A DNA stretch of 64,000 nucleotides, from assembly GCF_001039355.2 (NCBI RefSeq), contig NW_019773881.1:321924-385923 (forward strand), given 5' to 3'. Below the pieces are notes generated by a model that saw nothing but the letters and a program-made list of their open reading frames with translations, was not told where the DNA came from and searched no databases. The translations under genes and the position numbers were made by a program. Positions 26,788-37,283 of this stretch are shown here, piece by piece. Positions within the stretch are counted from its first letter, which is position 1; each line of letters begins with the position of its first letter. Origin of the DNA: Lingula anatina. Its lineage: Eukaryota > Brachiopoda > Lingulata > Lingulida > Lingulidae.

Positions 26788-27419
26788 TACCAACTATTGC
26801 TCCGAACCGAAATTTAGCGTTGATGTTCGCTTTTGCAATACTTCAAATGATTAACTTAAATGTCGCAGATGTTATATCTAGCTTCAAAGAAGCTCGGCAC
26901 CATTTCAGGTGATTTCCATGCCCGTGCTCACTGAAATACGGGCTCTACATCTAAATTATGCAGCGGATATATTATAATATATTATAGAAGATAGCTCCCT
27001 GCACAACCAAAGCTGAACTCGGCAGATATCTACAGGTATTGTAACTTGTTTTCGGCAATTTCCCTTGTTTAGAACAAAGCTGGAAGAGCCTTGTTCATTA
27101 CCGGACGTCCCCTGACAATGTGGGTGCAGAGGAGGCCGTGGAGGTTGTAGAAGTAGAGGAAAGGCTGCAATGGAAATGCGCAAATCTGCCTTGCAAATCG
27201 CAGGGGCCACGTGAGCAAAGTGAGAGTCATGGCTAAAGAAATATGATAATGAACATAAATATAGAAGCTGTATATTGTTTTAATAAGACTAAATGTGCAA
27301 AAAAAAAAAAAAAAAAAAAAAACGAACTAATTTTTCAGATTTTTTTTTACTTTCTGCCATGTGTTGGAACGGCAGTTTTGATTATTTGCTAAAAGTCACG
27401 TGCTAAAGTGTATTTACTA

Positions 27420-27545
27420 GGGGGTTAGAAAGAATCGTCCCTTTTGCTGGGAAAAGCTTCAGTCTCGATAAAAATCTAGGTACATGATGTTTTTATGGTA
27501 AAATGACCACTTTTTCAGAAAAGACCCCCTCCCCCTCTGAAACTT
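27420..27545. mobile_element. Old, degraded copy of the CAGGCCCGTAGCC element
   Basis: Internal similarity to 39921-40088: a gaaagaa...CCCTTTTG.TGGGAAAAG block, then a block ending CCACTTTTTCAGAAAAGACC. The outer ends are lost. Confidence 0.5.
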
Positions 27546-27834
27546 CTGACAGACCTGAAACGGCATTCTTTTCTACAACTCTGCAAATATTTTGACATAT
27601 ATTTTTAGCCCTTCGCATTTGGAAATTCTTCATTGCGTCTGGTTCTACTTGATTCCCGTTTATTACGAGAAATCTGGCCATGTTTCAAGGGAAAATCTTG
27701 TTTGTCAAAAAGGGAAGGCTGTAACAAACTAGCATTGTGTTAATTGAGATTCTTTCTTCCTAAAGATGTTCTGTGTAATACAATTACATTCGGGTGTGCC
27801 AGTTTGAATACGTTCGCGTAGATTTGTATAGTCT

Positions 27835-27935
27835 ATTCTGATTGGTGGCTTATCCGTGAAACTGGTCATTGTTTTATTTACTCTGATTGGTGAATGTGGA
27901 GATCAATAGACGAGCTTGTACATTTATATAAGGTT
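27835..27935 (+). promoter_or_regulatory. Probable promoter of sulfotransferase copy 2
   Basis: Two inverted CCAAT boxes (ATTGG at 27841 and 27886) precede a TATA-like motif TTTATATAAGG (27923-27933), about 175 bp upstream of the start codon. The arrangement is conserved upstream of copy 3, which supports it. The first exon and its donor are not certain; CAATATG|gtttat near 28010 is one possibility. Confidence 0.55.
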
Positions 27936-28107
27936 CCGCCTAGCAATAAATCCTCCCCTTTAGTTCTTAGCCAGTATCTGTGTATTTTATTGGGACTTAT
28001 TCACAATATGGTTTATCTTCGAGAATACTGTTTTATAATTATTTCATTAATCCTACTAAATAGATTTAATTAATAACGTTTTTGTTACTAAAATATTTTC
28101 AGGCAAT

Positions 28108-29286
28108 ATGGGATATTTGGTGTCACCAGGAACAGTATTCACAGTAATGTTGATAATACTGATATTGTATGTTACCTTGTTTCTTACCTGGAAACCTCTG
28201 CTGGAATCGCCCAGGTTCTATGGAAAACATGCACTTCCAGTTGGTGCAAGGCATTCCACCATGGCGGTTAAACGGAATTTAACCGGTCTCTTCAACACAG
28301 GAAAACCAGATTTGATTCGAGACAATGTGTCTGAAACGAGGCCAAGGTCAGGTTCAAGCACCATCACTCTCCCTACACTGACTTCTAGAGAGGACGTTTA
28401 CAAAAGAGCCAAGATGGTAAAATCAGCTTGTAACATTACCACATCTCCAGATGCAGACGTCAAAGCTGTAACAGAACTGCTGCGTAAAAGACTTGTAGTG
28501 CCAATCCAATTCCTAATTGAGGACAAATACAAGGTTCTTTTCTGTCAAATTCCTAAGGCAGGATCCACAAATGTCAAACGATTGTTCATTGTAGCCAATA
28601 AACAGAAAAACATTACCTCCGACTTGGATTTTATGTCTAACAAAGCTCACCAAGTTTGGCGTGAAGAAAGAACCCTATACCAGTACCTCACCCCAGCTAT
28701 AAAGAACTTTGAAGAAACCACAAAACGTCTGCTGGAAAATTACACTAAAATTCTCTTTGTGCGACACCCCTTCGAACGTCTCGTCTCATATTATCGAATG
28801 ATGTTCCAAATTTTCTCCTACGAAGGTACCGATGTTAGTAGATCTTCTTGGGATATATTCAATCGCGTTCGGCGTCTGTACCATCGCCCAGAGATTCCGC
28901 GACATCCTTCCCAAAATCTCACCCAACTGTTCCCCTTTCGGGATTTTATTCAGTTTGTCATTGACCATTCAAAACGTACAAAAGATGGCTCCTGGAAAGT
29001 TGATAGCTATGTAGACATACACTGGTTGCCTATATCAGAACAGTGCTTTCCCTGCCAGGTGCGCTATGACATCATAGGCAAATTGGAAACCTTCGATGAA
29101 GATCTTGACCAAGTAGCAAAACACGTCGGTATTCGCCAGAAAATTCTCTATCCTTCTTCTATGAAACGAAAAACATTTGGACACGTCAAAGAGGCCTTTA
29201 AAACACTGTCGCTCCAGCAGATTGCAGAATTAAAGAGAATTTACAGCCAAGATTTTAAACTTTTTAATTATGAACATGATGAGTGA
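28108..29286 (+). CDS. HNK-1-family carbohydrate sulfotransferase, copy 2 (intact)
   Basis: 392 residues from a single coding exon. Residues about 9-30 are a hydrophobic signal-anchor (TVFTVMLIILILYVTLFL), followed by a Ser/Thr-containing stem. The catalytic region has the 5'-phosphosulfate loop VLFCQIPKAGSTNVKRLF, the 3'-phosphate motif ILFVRHPFERLVSYYRMMF and the family motif YDIIGKLETFDEDL. These place it in the sulfotransferase-2 group that includes CHST8 to CHST14. The acceptor sugar cannot be told from sequence. The start follows the acceptor attttcag by five bases, so an upstream non-coding exon is expected; a TATA-like motif lies at 27923-27933. AATAAA-like sequence follows near 29418. 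Expansions of this family are common in marine invertebrates. Confidence 0.93.
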   Translation: MGYLVSPGTVFTVMLIILILYVTLFLTWKPLLESPRFYGKHALPVGARHSTMAVKRNLTGLFNTGKPDLIRDNVSETRPRSGSSTITLPTLTSREDVYKRAKMVKSACNITTSPDADVKAVTELLRKRLVVPIQFLIEDKYKVLFCQIPKAGSTNVKRLFIVANKQKNITSDLDFMSNKAHQVWREERTLYQYLTPAIKNFEETTKRLLENYTKILFVRHPFERLVSYYRMMFQIFSYEGTDVSRSSWDIFNRVRRLYHRPEIPRHPSQNLTQLFPFRDFIQFVIDHSKRTKDGSWKVDSYVDIHWLPISEQCFPCQVRYDIIGKLETFDEDLDQVAKHVGIRQKILYPSSMKRKTFGHVKEAFKTLSLQQIAELKRIYSQDFKLFNYEHDE

Positions 29287-30789
29287 GGAATACGATGATG
29301 CAGTGGAGTGAATGTAATATAACTCTCATCTTGGCAACTTAAGAGAACGTTGAGAAATCTCGGAAGCTGTTCAGGGTAACAATTCATTTAATATTTTAGA
29401 CTATGATTAACTTAGATTAAAATAAAAAGAATCATGTTTAAAAAGTGGGCAGTGCTATTACACAACGTACTGTTATGTGTCAATCATGATTCCTTAAAGA
29501 CTTAGATAATTAATTAGAAATGGCATCCGAATGCAAGGAGGGTTAAGTTATGATTGAGGAGTAGTGCGATTTGTTTTGACCCGAAAATTCCGTATTAGAT
29601 ATTTGACGAAAGTATTAAGAGGGCTGTAAAACTGTAGAAAAGCTCCCTCTTATTTGAAATCCGTTGCGTGCCACTAAATCATATAAGTATCAGACTGTTG
29701 TTAAAATTTAAAAAGATGTGCGTAACACTGACTCTGCGTGCTGCCAAATGAATTATTTCAAAGAACTGACGACTTACCATTAACCAAAGGCAATCGTGAC
29801 CTTCAGTGACGTTGTGTAGACAAATAATTCTGGAATAGTGACTCTTTTACACACAGAACGCTATAACGCCATATGTGCAATGAGTAACTACAGACATGTA
29901 CCTCGGCTTTCTTCGTCCGAATTGTGACCAGAAAATAAGGCACAGGTAGTGATCTTACTTAGGCCCCGATTTTAGTCTGCTCACCAAAAATCATACAGGA
30001 GATGTAACTTTAAACATTTTATTCTATTATAGATCGTCCATTGGAGTGGATGATTCCGACATCTTGAATAATACGGATTTCGTAATCATTTCCCAATTCA
30101 AATAAACTTATATTCTTATATTTCAGGGTATATGTCCTTAAACTGCTAAATATACAGCTTTGTGTTTTTACGGCGATAAAATGTTGATAAATCGCAGTGG
30201 TGACAGAAGAAATGGGAAATTTTGAAATCAAAACCGAATTATAGATCGTTATTTGTCAATGGCTTGGGATTTGGTGCAACTTGATAAAAAGGGAAATTTC
30301 CTGTCAATTCCCAGGGTATTTTGCTTTGATTTGTGAAGGTCTTATGCAAAGTAAGATGGTCTGAAATTATGAAAAATTTAATTTTTTTAAAGGGAACAAA
30401 CATGTTTTCTACCCATGAGCATTTACTTGTTTAATTTATCATCATTATACAACAAGAAACGAAAAGCATATTTGACTTAACTGTCTGCAAATAGGTTCAT
30501 AAATCCGATGGCGGATTTTGGGGGCACACCGGGCTACTTGCCACCTTATCTGCAGACCCCCCCCCCCCCCCAGAAAAAAAGGAATAATAAACTAGACAGA
30601 ACAAAACCAAACAGATTTTCAATCATGTGTTTGTTTAAAATAAAACCAGCCAAGCTACGCCATTTAAAAAAATATTTTTGCCTCCTTGGCCTTTCCTACG
30701 AACAAACTCTAGCATCTCCCAGCAAAGGAATACTTTTAGAATATTGGAATGGCGGAAAAAAAACCTTGGAGCTTTGTAATAAAAGGAAA

Positions 30790-30799
30790 GACGATATAA

Positions 30800-30831
<32 letters not shown>

Positions 30832-30910
30832 GAGCCTGTGAAGATTTTTTTTTGTTTGAAAAACAGTTCATACTGGACAGATAAGAGACCAGAATTCAAA
30901 CTAAAAAACG

Positions 30911-30950
<40 letters not shown>

Positions 30951-31014
30951 AACACTCTCTATCAAACACTCTGCCCACTCCCTATCTCACGCGGGCGCAC
31001 TCACTCCCTCTCCC

Positions 31015-31063
<49 letters not shown>

Positions 31064-31135
31064 CCTCTCTCCCTCTTTCTCTCTATCTCTCACACACGCA
31101 CCCACACACACACTCACACGCACGCGCGCTCATAC
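30790..31135. repeat. Microsatellites of unit 2: (TA)n and CA/CT field
   Basis: (TA)n at 30810-30830, then (CT)n and (CA)n blocks at 30910-31135, equivalent to the field at 25690-26100. Confidence 0.9.
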
Positions 31136-31527
31136 ACACCCTTTTCACGACTTACATACCTGCGGTAAGGGTGGGAACACTAACTATATTGGGTTACTAA
31201 CTTCAAAGTTCAATAACGCCAACAGAAGGTATTGCAATGAAATTTAGGATATTTTAGGAAAATTATGTTTTAATAAATGCTGAAAATATCATGACCTTTC
31301 CTAGTTTTGGCACAACAACAACAAAAAAATTAGTACCACTTGGTATGTATTTACTGACCATACAGTGACTATAGTTTGTGTTTAAAAGGAATGAAGCTTT
31401 GGTTGTGTATTTATAGCACTCTGAAGTCACTGCTTGATTTTCATATTTAAGATACATAGCTATACATTTTAGTAAGTTAGTTTGTTAGGGTAAATGGTCA
31501 CCAATAGTTTTCTTTCTTCAAGAGAAA

Positions 31528-31562
<35 letters not shown>

Positions 31563-31702
31563 ATACAATTGTTTCAGGTTTAAGGGAGGATGTCCTCTGA
31601 AAGAAAAATGGTGAATTTTGAGGAAAAAAATGTTATATTAAGGGGTCCTTTTGGTAATTAAAATGAAATAAAACCAAAGAAATAAAAGAATCTCTCTTCC
31701 AG

Positions 31703-31800
31703 ATGGAGATTACCAGTTTCTTTTTCCCATCATGATGGCTTCATGGTGGCCAAGTGGGTGGGAGATTTTGTGATGCACCCTCTGTACTACGCCAGGCCCG
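31703..31800 (+). pseudogene. Fossil exon of a ClC-type chloride channel/transporter, unit 2
   Basis: Counterpart of the fragment at 26676. The acceptor (cttccag) is still intact and the piece VAKWVGDFVMHPLYYAR keeps the family Gly. A deletion after MEIT shifts the frame. Each unit keeps different ancestral features, so decay continued independently after duplication. Confidence 0.75.
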
Positions 31801-31949
31801 TTTCAAGGGGAAATCTTGTTCGTGAAAAAGGGGAAGGGTGAAACTCACTAGCATTGTGTTAAATGAGATTTCTTTCTTCCAGAAAATGTTCCATATAATA
31901 AAATTACAATTGGGTGTGCCAGTTTGAATACGTTCGTGTAGCTTAGAAT

Positions 31950-32037
31950 ATTACTATTCTGATTGGCGGCTTATCAGTGAAATTAGTCATTGTTTTATTT
32001 ACTCTGACAGGTGAATGTGCAGACCAATAGACGACCT

Positions 32038-32110
<73 letters not shown>

Positions 32111-32115
32111 CTCCT
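31950..32115 (+). promoter_or_regulatory. Promoter of sulfotransferase copy 3 with TATA expanded to (AT)n
   Basis: Homologous to the copy 2 promoter: ATTGG near 31959, CCAATAGACG near 32023, then the TATA position. Here ACATTTATATAAGG has become ACATATAT...ATATAAGG, with about 32 AT units (32043-32107). Confidence 0.6.
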
Positions 32116-32241
32116 CCTTACAATAAATCGACAATATGGTTTATCTTCAATCTCGTGAATACTGTTTTATAATTATTTGATGAATCCCACTAAATAGTTA
32201 AATTAAACAACGTTTTTAGTACTAAAATATTTTCAGGTAAT

Positions 32242-32571
32242 ATGGGGCATCTGGTGTCACCAGGAACAGTATTCACAGTATTGTTGATAATACTGATATT
32301 GTATGTTACCTTGTTTCTTACCTGGAAACCTCTGCTGGAATCGCCCAGGTTCTATGGAAAACATGCACTTCCAGTTGGTGCAAGGCATTCCACCATGGCG
32401 GTTAAACGGAATTTAACCGGTCTCTTCAACACAGGAAAACCAGATTTGATTCGAGACAATGTGTCTGAAACGAGGTCAAGGTCAAGCTCCATCACTCTCC
32501 CAACACTGACTTCTAAAGAGGACGTTTACAAAAGAGCCAAGATGGTAAAATAAGCTTGTAACATCACCGAA
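32242..32571 (+). pseudogene. HNK-1-family carbohydrate sulfotransferase, copy 3 (truncated)
   Basis: Copy of the first 104 codons of copy 2, with anchor, stem and KRAKMVK intact. A C-to-A change then gives TAA at 32551-32553 (AAATCAGCTT to AAATAAGCTT). Homology ends about 17 bases further on, near 32571, just before the fold-back element at 32589. Neither sulfate-donor motif remains and I see no sulfotransferase sequence beyond the element, so this copy cannot make an enzyme. Confidence 0.92.
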
Positions 32572-32588
32572 ACTCACCATACATAGTA

Positions 32589-34180
32589 TGGGCGGCGGTT
32601 TATTCAAAAATTCAAAACACGATTAGTCGTCGTCGTTATCAGATTCGTCGAATTCAAAACACGATTAGTCCTCGTCGTTATCAGATCAGTCGGCAAAATA
32701 CGACTAGTAGTCGTCAAAACGCAACTAGTCGAAGCCAAAACTCGATTTCACGCTACATGGCGCTCATGTCAAAGGTCTTGGCCACCCTTGTGCCGACTTC
32801 ACAGTCACTACCGCGAAAATCTGACAATGACAATTAAGTGCTTAATTTGTGATTGACAGATTGAGGAGAGTTGACAGATGTTGTACTTTTGTAGGCTAGT
32901 ATGTGATAGATACAATACGAGTCGCAGAGCTGTACGTCAAATAAATACAGGGNNNNNNNNNNNNNNNNNNNNNNNNNNNNNNNNNNNNNNNNNNNNNNNN
33001 NNNNNNNNNNNNNNNNNNNNNNNNNNNNNNNNNNNNNNNNNNNNNNNNNNNNNNNNNNNNNNNNNNNNNNNNNNNNNNNNNNNNNNNNNNNNNNNNNNNN
33101 NNNNNNNNNNNNNNNNNNNNNNNNNNNNNNNNNNNNNNNNNNNNNNNNNNNNNNNNNNNNNNNNNNNNNNNNNNNNNNNNNNNNNNNNNNNNNNNNNNNN
33201 NNNNNNNNNNNNNNNNNNNNNNNNNNNNNNNNNNNNNNNNNNNNNNNNNNNNNNNNNNNNNNNNNNNNNNNNNNNNNNNNNNNNNNNNNNNNNNNNNNNN
33301 NNNNNNNNNNNNNNNNNNNNNNNNNNNNNNNNNNNNNNNNNNNNNNNNNNNNNNNNNNNNNNNNNNNNNNNNNNNNNNNNNNNNNNNNNNNNNNNNNNNN
33401 NNNNNNNNNNNNNNNNNNNNNNNNNNNNNNNNNNNNNNNNNNNNNNNNNNNNNNNNNNNNNNNNNNNNNNNNNNNNNNTCCCCCCAATTCAAATAATCCT
33501 GGATATTTTTAATATTGTGACGAATTTTTAGATCTTTATATGTCCATCTGACATGAAATTCCACATAAATGATCACACTAATACACCTTTTACACCGGGG
33601 TAGGCGAAGGTGTTAACACTTAGGTCGAGGGGAGCTGGGGGGGTCTGGGACGTCCAACACGGGACTAAGTGACCACAAGGGCCCCTAACATGTATGAGTA
33701 AAATATCGCAAGGGCAGTGTAGTAGCCAGAGGCCGTGGTTTAAGCCAGACACAACACTCGCCTGCAGCTCGACAATACACTCGTAATATATTTCACGTAC
33801 AGCTCTGCGACTCGTATTGTATCTATCACATACTAGCCTACTACATGTATAGTACAACATCTGTCAACTTTCCTCAATCTGTCAATCACAAATTAAGCAC
33901 TTGTCAGATTTTCGCGGTATTGACTGTGAAGTTGACCAAAGGGTGGCCAAGACCGTTGACATGAGCGCCATCTAGCGTCAAATCGAGTTTTGGCTTCGAC
34001 TAGTTGCGTTTTGACGACTACTAGTCGTATTTTGCCGACTGATCTGATAACGACGACGACTAATCGTGTTTTCAATTCGACTAATCTGATAACGACGACG
34101 ACTAATCGTGTTTTCAATTCGACGAATCTGATAACGACGACGACTAATCGTGTTTTGAATTTTTGTATAAACCGCCGCCA
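32589..34180. mobile_element. Fold-back DNA element with arms of about 365-395 bp
   Basis: The left arm (32589 to the gap at 32953) and right arm (about 33785-34180) are inverted copies, both starting TGG(G)CGGCGGTTTA and continuing ACACGATTAGTCGTCGTCG. Near the tips are short tandem subrepeats (about 42 bp, with GATAACGACGACGACTAATC), two on the left and three on the right. The arms then share the stretch with GACTCGTATTGTATCTATC. This is the plan of fold-back or long-TIR non-autonomous elements. Target duplication is unclear. The centre contains the gap 32953-33478, so coding content cannot be excluded. Confidence 0.85.
32953..33478. other. Assembly gap of 526 N inside the fold-back element
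   Basis: A run of N between the two inverted arms, where assembly often fails. Confidence 0.99.
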
Positions 34181-34591
34181 CTAATCCTCTTAGAATGGAC
34201 CGTTGATAAAACACCTTATGCTGTCGGAATTTTAAGTGACATGTATTAGAATAAGTCAACTGTCCTAGACTTAACGTTTGTGGTTAAGTTCAGAGTTGTC
34301 ACCTCTCAGCAGCATTATTTACATACGTGTACGTATGTTAAGCCTCTCTTCTGGTGCTTACTTCATACAGAAGTTTAATTCACGTATTACTGCAGTTCAA
34401 ATCACAGCAACGGAAGCGATGGTTGTATTAATCAGGGCCCATTTACAATAAAGCTATCACTCAACTCCGAGGGGGACTCTCGCTCAGATTAAGATATTGA
34501 CACGCTTTCTAATGGCGTTGAGTATAATATTGAGTAATGATCATTACGGAGCACGCCGGTAATATTTACCGGGAAGTTCGACCGAGGAAGT

Positions 34592-34644
<53 letters not shown>
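34592..34644. repeat. Poly-T tract of about 53 bases
   Basis: One uninterrupted T run; no neighbouring retroelement is recognisable. Confidence 0.9.
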
Positions 34645-34645
<1 letters not shown>

Positions 34646-35321
34646 TGAGGAATTATGCTTTGTGGGTTACTTCAAAAGATGAATGTTGAAAACCTTATCA
34701 TAAACCCAGATACGATTTTAGAGATCAAATCATGCCAGTAGTTACCGTACTTTCCACACAGTGGTTGGTCTAAACGCCGAGATGCGTTTTACTATCCGCA
34801 AAGCGAGTTGCTTTGCTAGCCGTATCAAGATTAGTCTAGATATGGCGAGGTCATATTCATGTCACTGACTTTCATTTTTTAATTTTTCCTAATGTATTTT
34901 TTAAGTAGCGGGAGACGGAAAACAAATACTTTTTTGGGGAAGAGGATCAGTACAATGTTTGGATTTTTTAAGAAACAGAGGAAATTTTAACAACTGAAGG
35001 GTATCAGGGCGTTTACATACAGATTGTGGGTTGTTTTTTTGTCCTTTCATGTACATATTATGTTTACTGTACTCATTAGGAAAGTGGGAAGCTCAATTTC
35101 GTATCATTTCTCCTTTACCCCTGTAGTGCTTGATAAAATGTTTTGGATGACGAACAGACTTTTTTTTAGCATTTTACATCGGTATTTTAGTATCTTGATA
35201 GTAATAGCTGATCACCAGAAGTCTCCTTTTCACATTTTCTCCCAAAACTACCATGTTGTTGACAACTGACAGATGTTAGCAATACCTTAAGGCAGTGGAA
35301 AGATATACGTGGTTGCCCAGT

Positions 35322-35856
35322 GGCGGATTTAGAGGGGGGTGGGGGGGGGGGTCCTGACCCTCCTTCCCCCCCCCCTTCGATTTCTTCTCCCCTCATGAAA
35401 TTAGAATTTTGACTAGTTGAATCATACTTCTAAACCTTACCAAATGGCACCGTTCGCCCTTTTAAATACAATTTATTTCTGGGCCATTCAGCGGGTGGAG
35501 GGTGGGGGAGGAAGGGTCGGATTCGCATCCGCGAACCCCCCCCCCCCCTTCNTAAAGGACAGGTTTGTTTTGTGTATTCTATTCAAGAGTAATTTGATAC
35601 AAATGTCACCAGTTTGTTATACTGCTTGATGTAACATTTCCTTGCTCACAATTTATGCAGTAAATGTCATTTATTGTTTGAAATAGCTCGATTATACCAG
35701 AAATCAGTTTATGTAAGCTGCTATTGAATTAGAGGATATGAGTTGTGAGCTGACCGATGATAATTTTTTTACACAATCACACACAGTGGCAGATTTAGAG
35801 GAGGCATCGCGAACCCCCCCCCCCCCTTCAAATAATCCTGGATCCGCCTCTGGTAG
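35322..35856. mobile_element. Remnants of GGCGGATTTAGAGG / GGATCCGCC elements
   Basis: 35322 begins CAGTGGCGGATTTAGAGGGG and runs into G and C homopolymers. 35786-35856 is a short complete-looking copy, from CAGTGGCAGATTTAGAGG to AATCCTGGATCCGCCTCTG. A piece at 33479-33500 (AATTCAAATAATCCTGGAT) is similar. The single N at 35552 falls in one C-rich stretch. Confidence 0.6.
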
Positions 35857-35974
35857 CCGTAGTTTGATTTTGATTACAACTGTTAAAAGTATATTTTGAG
35901 GCCATTTTCTAGCCTTCGGCATTTTCCATAAAGCTTCGGCATGTGTGACCGGTATCATATATTGTCAATAACAC

Positions 35975-36100
35975 GCCGTTTGCTGGCCGAGTAGTAACGT
36001 ACGTCCTTGCCTGCCAAACACGGCGATGTAGGTTCGATTCCCCCTCAGTCCCATTTTATTTCTTTTATTTTTTAAATTTATCATTATTATTATTATTATA
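35975..36100 (+). mobile_element. tRNA-derived SINE-like element with (ATT)n tail
   Basis: An A-box-like TGGCCGAGTAGTA (about 35984-35996) and a perfect B box GGTTCGATTCC (36031-36041) are spaced as in a pol III promoter. A repeat of ATT units follows at 36081-36099. It does not fold as a full tRNA by eye, so it is probably a SINE head. Confidence 0.6.
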
Positions 36101-37283
36101 CTAATCTCTTATCATGGTACAATGATTGATGTGACGGATATCAGCTAATAGAATATAATTTTGATCCTATTCACATTTAATACTATCTTTTTCTTATTTC
36201 ACTTTTTGTTATTTATTTTATTCATACATAGCATACCATCCTCATTATCTACTTTGTCAAAACCACCCTATCCCACTATTAAACCACCAATCACCCACTT
36301 CATCCTCTACATGTCGACAACTTTCTTTACAACTTTGGTTTTACTTCTTATGATTACTGTGCGCTATCCTCTACCAGAACCTTGACACAGATTGATTTTT
36401 CACTAGATAATTACTAATATGTCTCTGGTTAAATTGGCGGTTATCTCTTCACTGAGAAAAAAAAACCCACATAATAAAATATGCGGCGGTAAAGGGTAAC
36501 TGTACTCATGGTTACAGTAAGACACTCCATCCATTGTCATGCCTTTTGTCCACCTTATTCTGATTATAATTAATGTTTAATGTGGGCAATATAAATCATT
36601 TGGATATTATTCACACCAAAGTGTGACATGTTTAAGTATATATATATATATGGCCGGTCTGGGGCGGCTTATGACGCACATCTCACGTATCCCACTGCCC
36701 ATCTTATTCTGATTATGTATGTCAAATATAAGATTAATAATCACCAGCATCGAATACCATATAGTAATGAGACGAACAGCGCATTAAATACTAAAACCAA
36801 TGCTGATCAGATGTTAAATTACTACCTGCACATCCAACGCTGACCTTTGCACAAATAGAGGTATTGTTTGTGAAGATGTTCATTTCTCAGAACGATGTTG
36901 GAAAAGCGGGACAAATGCCATGAAAGAGATAACAACCGGTAAGTCGTTTGCTTTCTAATAATGTCGTCTACTTTTTGTTGCTAGGGTTGTCGTCGACGTG
37001 GTAATTTTGTATTACCTGGATGAATTATGCCATTATGCCACGTACATATACTTGATAATTCATTCCTGAAACGTGAGACTAGACTGGACGAACCTGAACC
37101 CAGTTTCATCAACACTGAACAGCGCTATCCACTGTTGATGAAACTGTGCCCTGATTTAATAAGTTCAAGAAGACAGCATGTGTGGATGCTCTAGTTTCGA
37201 TGTCGTGAATACAAATATATAAATTATATATTAAAATAATATGAGTTGAATACTTGACGTAGTTTCTTATATTTTCAGGAAAT

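Larger units (their letters stand above)
23197..32241 (+). repeat. Tandem segmental duplication carrying the sulfotransferase copies
   Basis: Unit 1 (23197-28107) and unit 2 (28108-32241) are homologous along most of their length: gene, 3' flank, CA/GA microsatellite field, ClC exon fossil, AAAT repeat, and the promoter of the next copy. Unit 1 has an extra interspersed repeat (25351-25585) and unit 2 has an extra stretch near 29640-30060, so each picked up insertions after duplication. Confidence 0.88.
34181..37283. other. Intergenic region upstream of sulfotransferase copy 4
   Basis: No coding exon seen. It contains a poly-T run of about 53 bases (34592-34644), remnants of GGCGGATTTAGAGG elements (35322-35856), a tRNA-like SINE (35975-36100), a short (TA)n run near 36638, and an A/T-rich stretch directly before copy 4. 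This stretch has no similarity to the promoters of copies 2 and 3. Confidence 0.6.

Noticed and set aside
33893-34259. Repetitive TRLVVVVI / NTISRRRYQ frames in the fold-back arm
   Set aside because: They are translations of the GATAACGACGACG subrepeats.
35975-36060. Functional tRNA gene
   Set aside because: A and B boxes are present but I could not pair an acceptor stem, and an (ATT)n tail follows, so a SINE is more likely.
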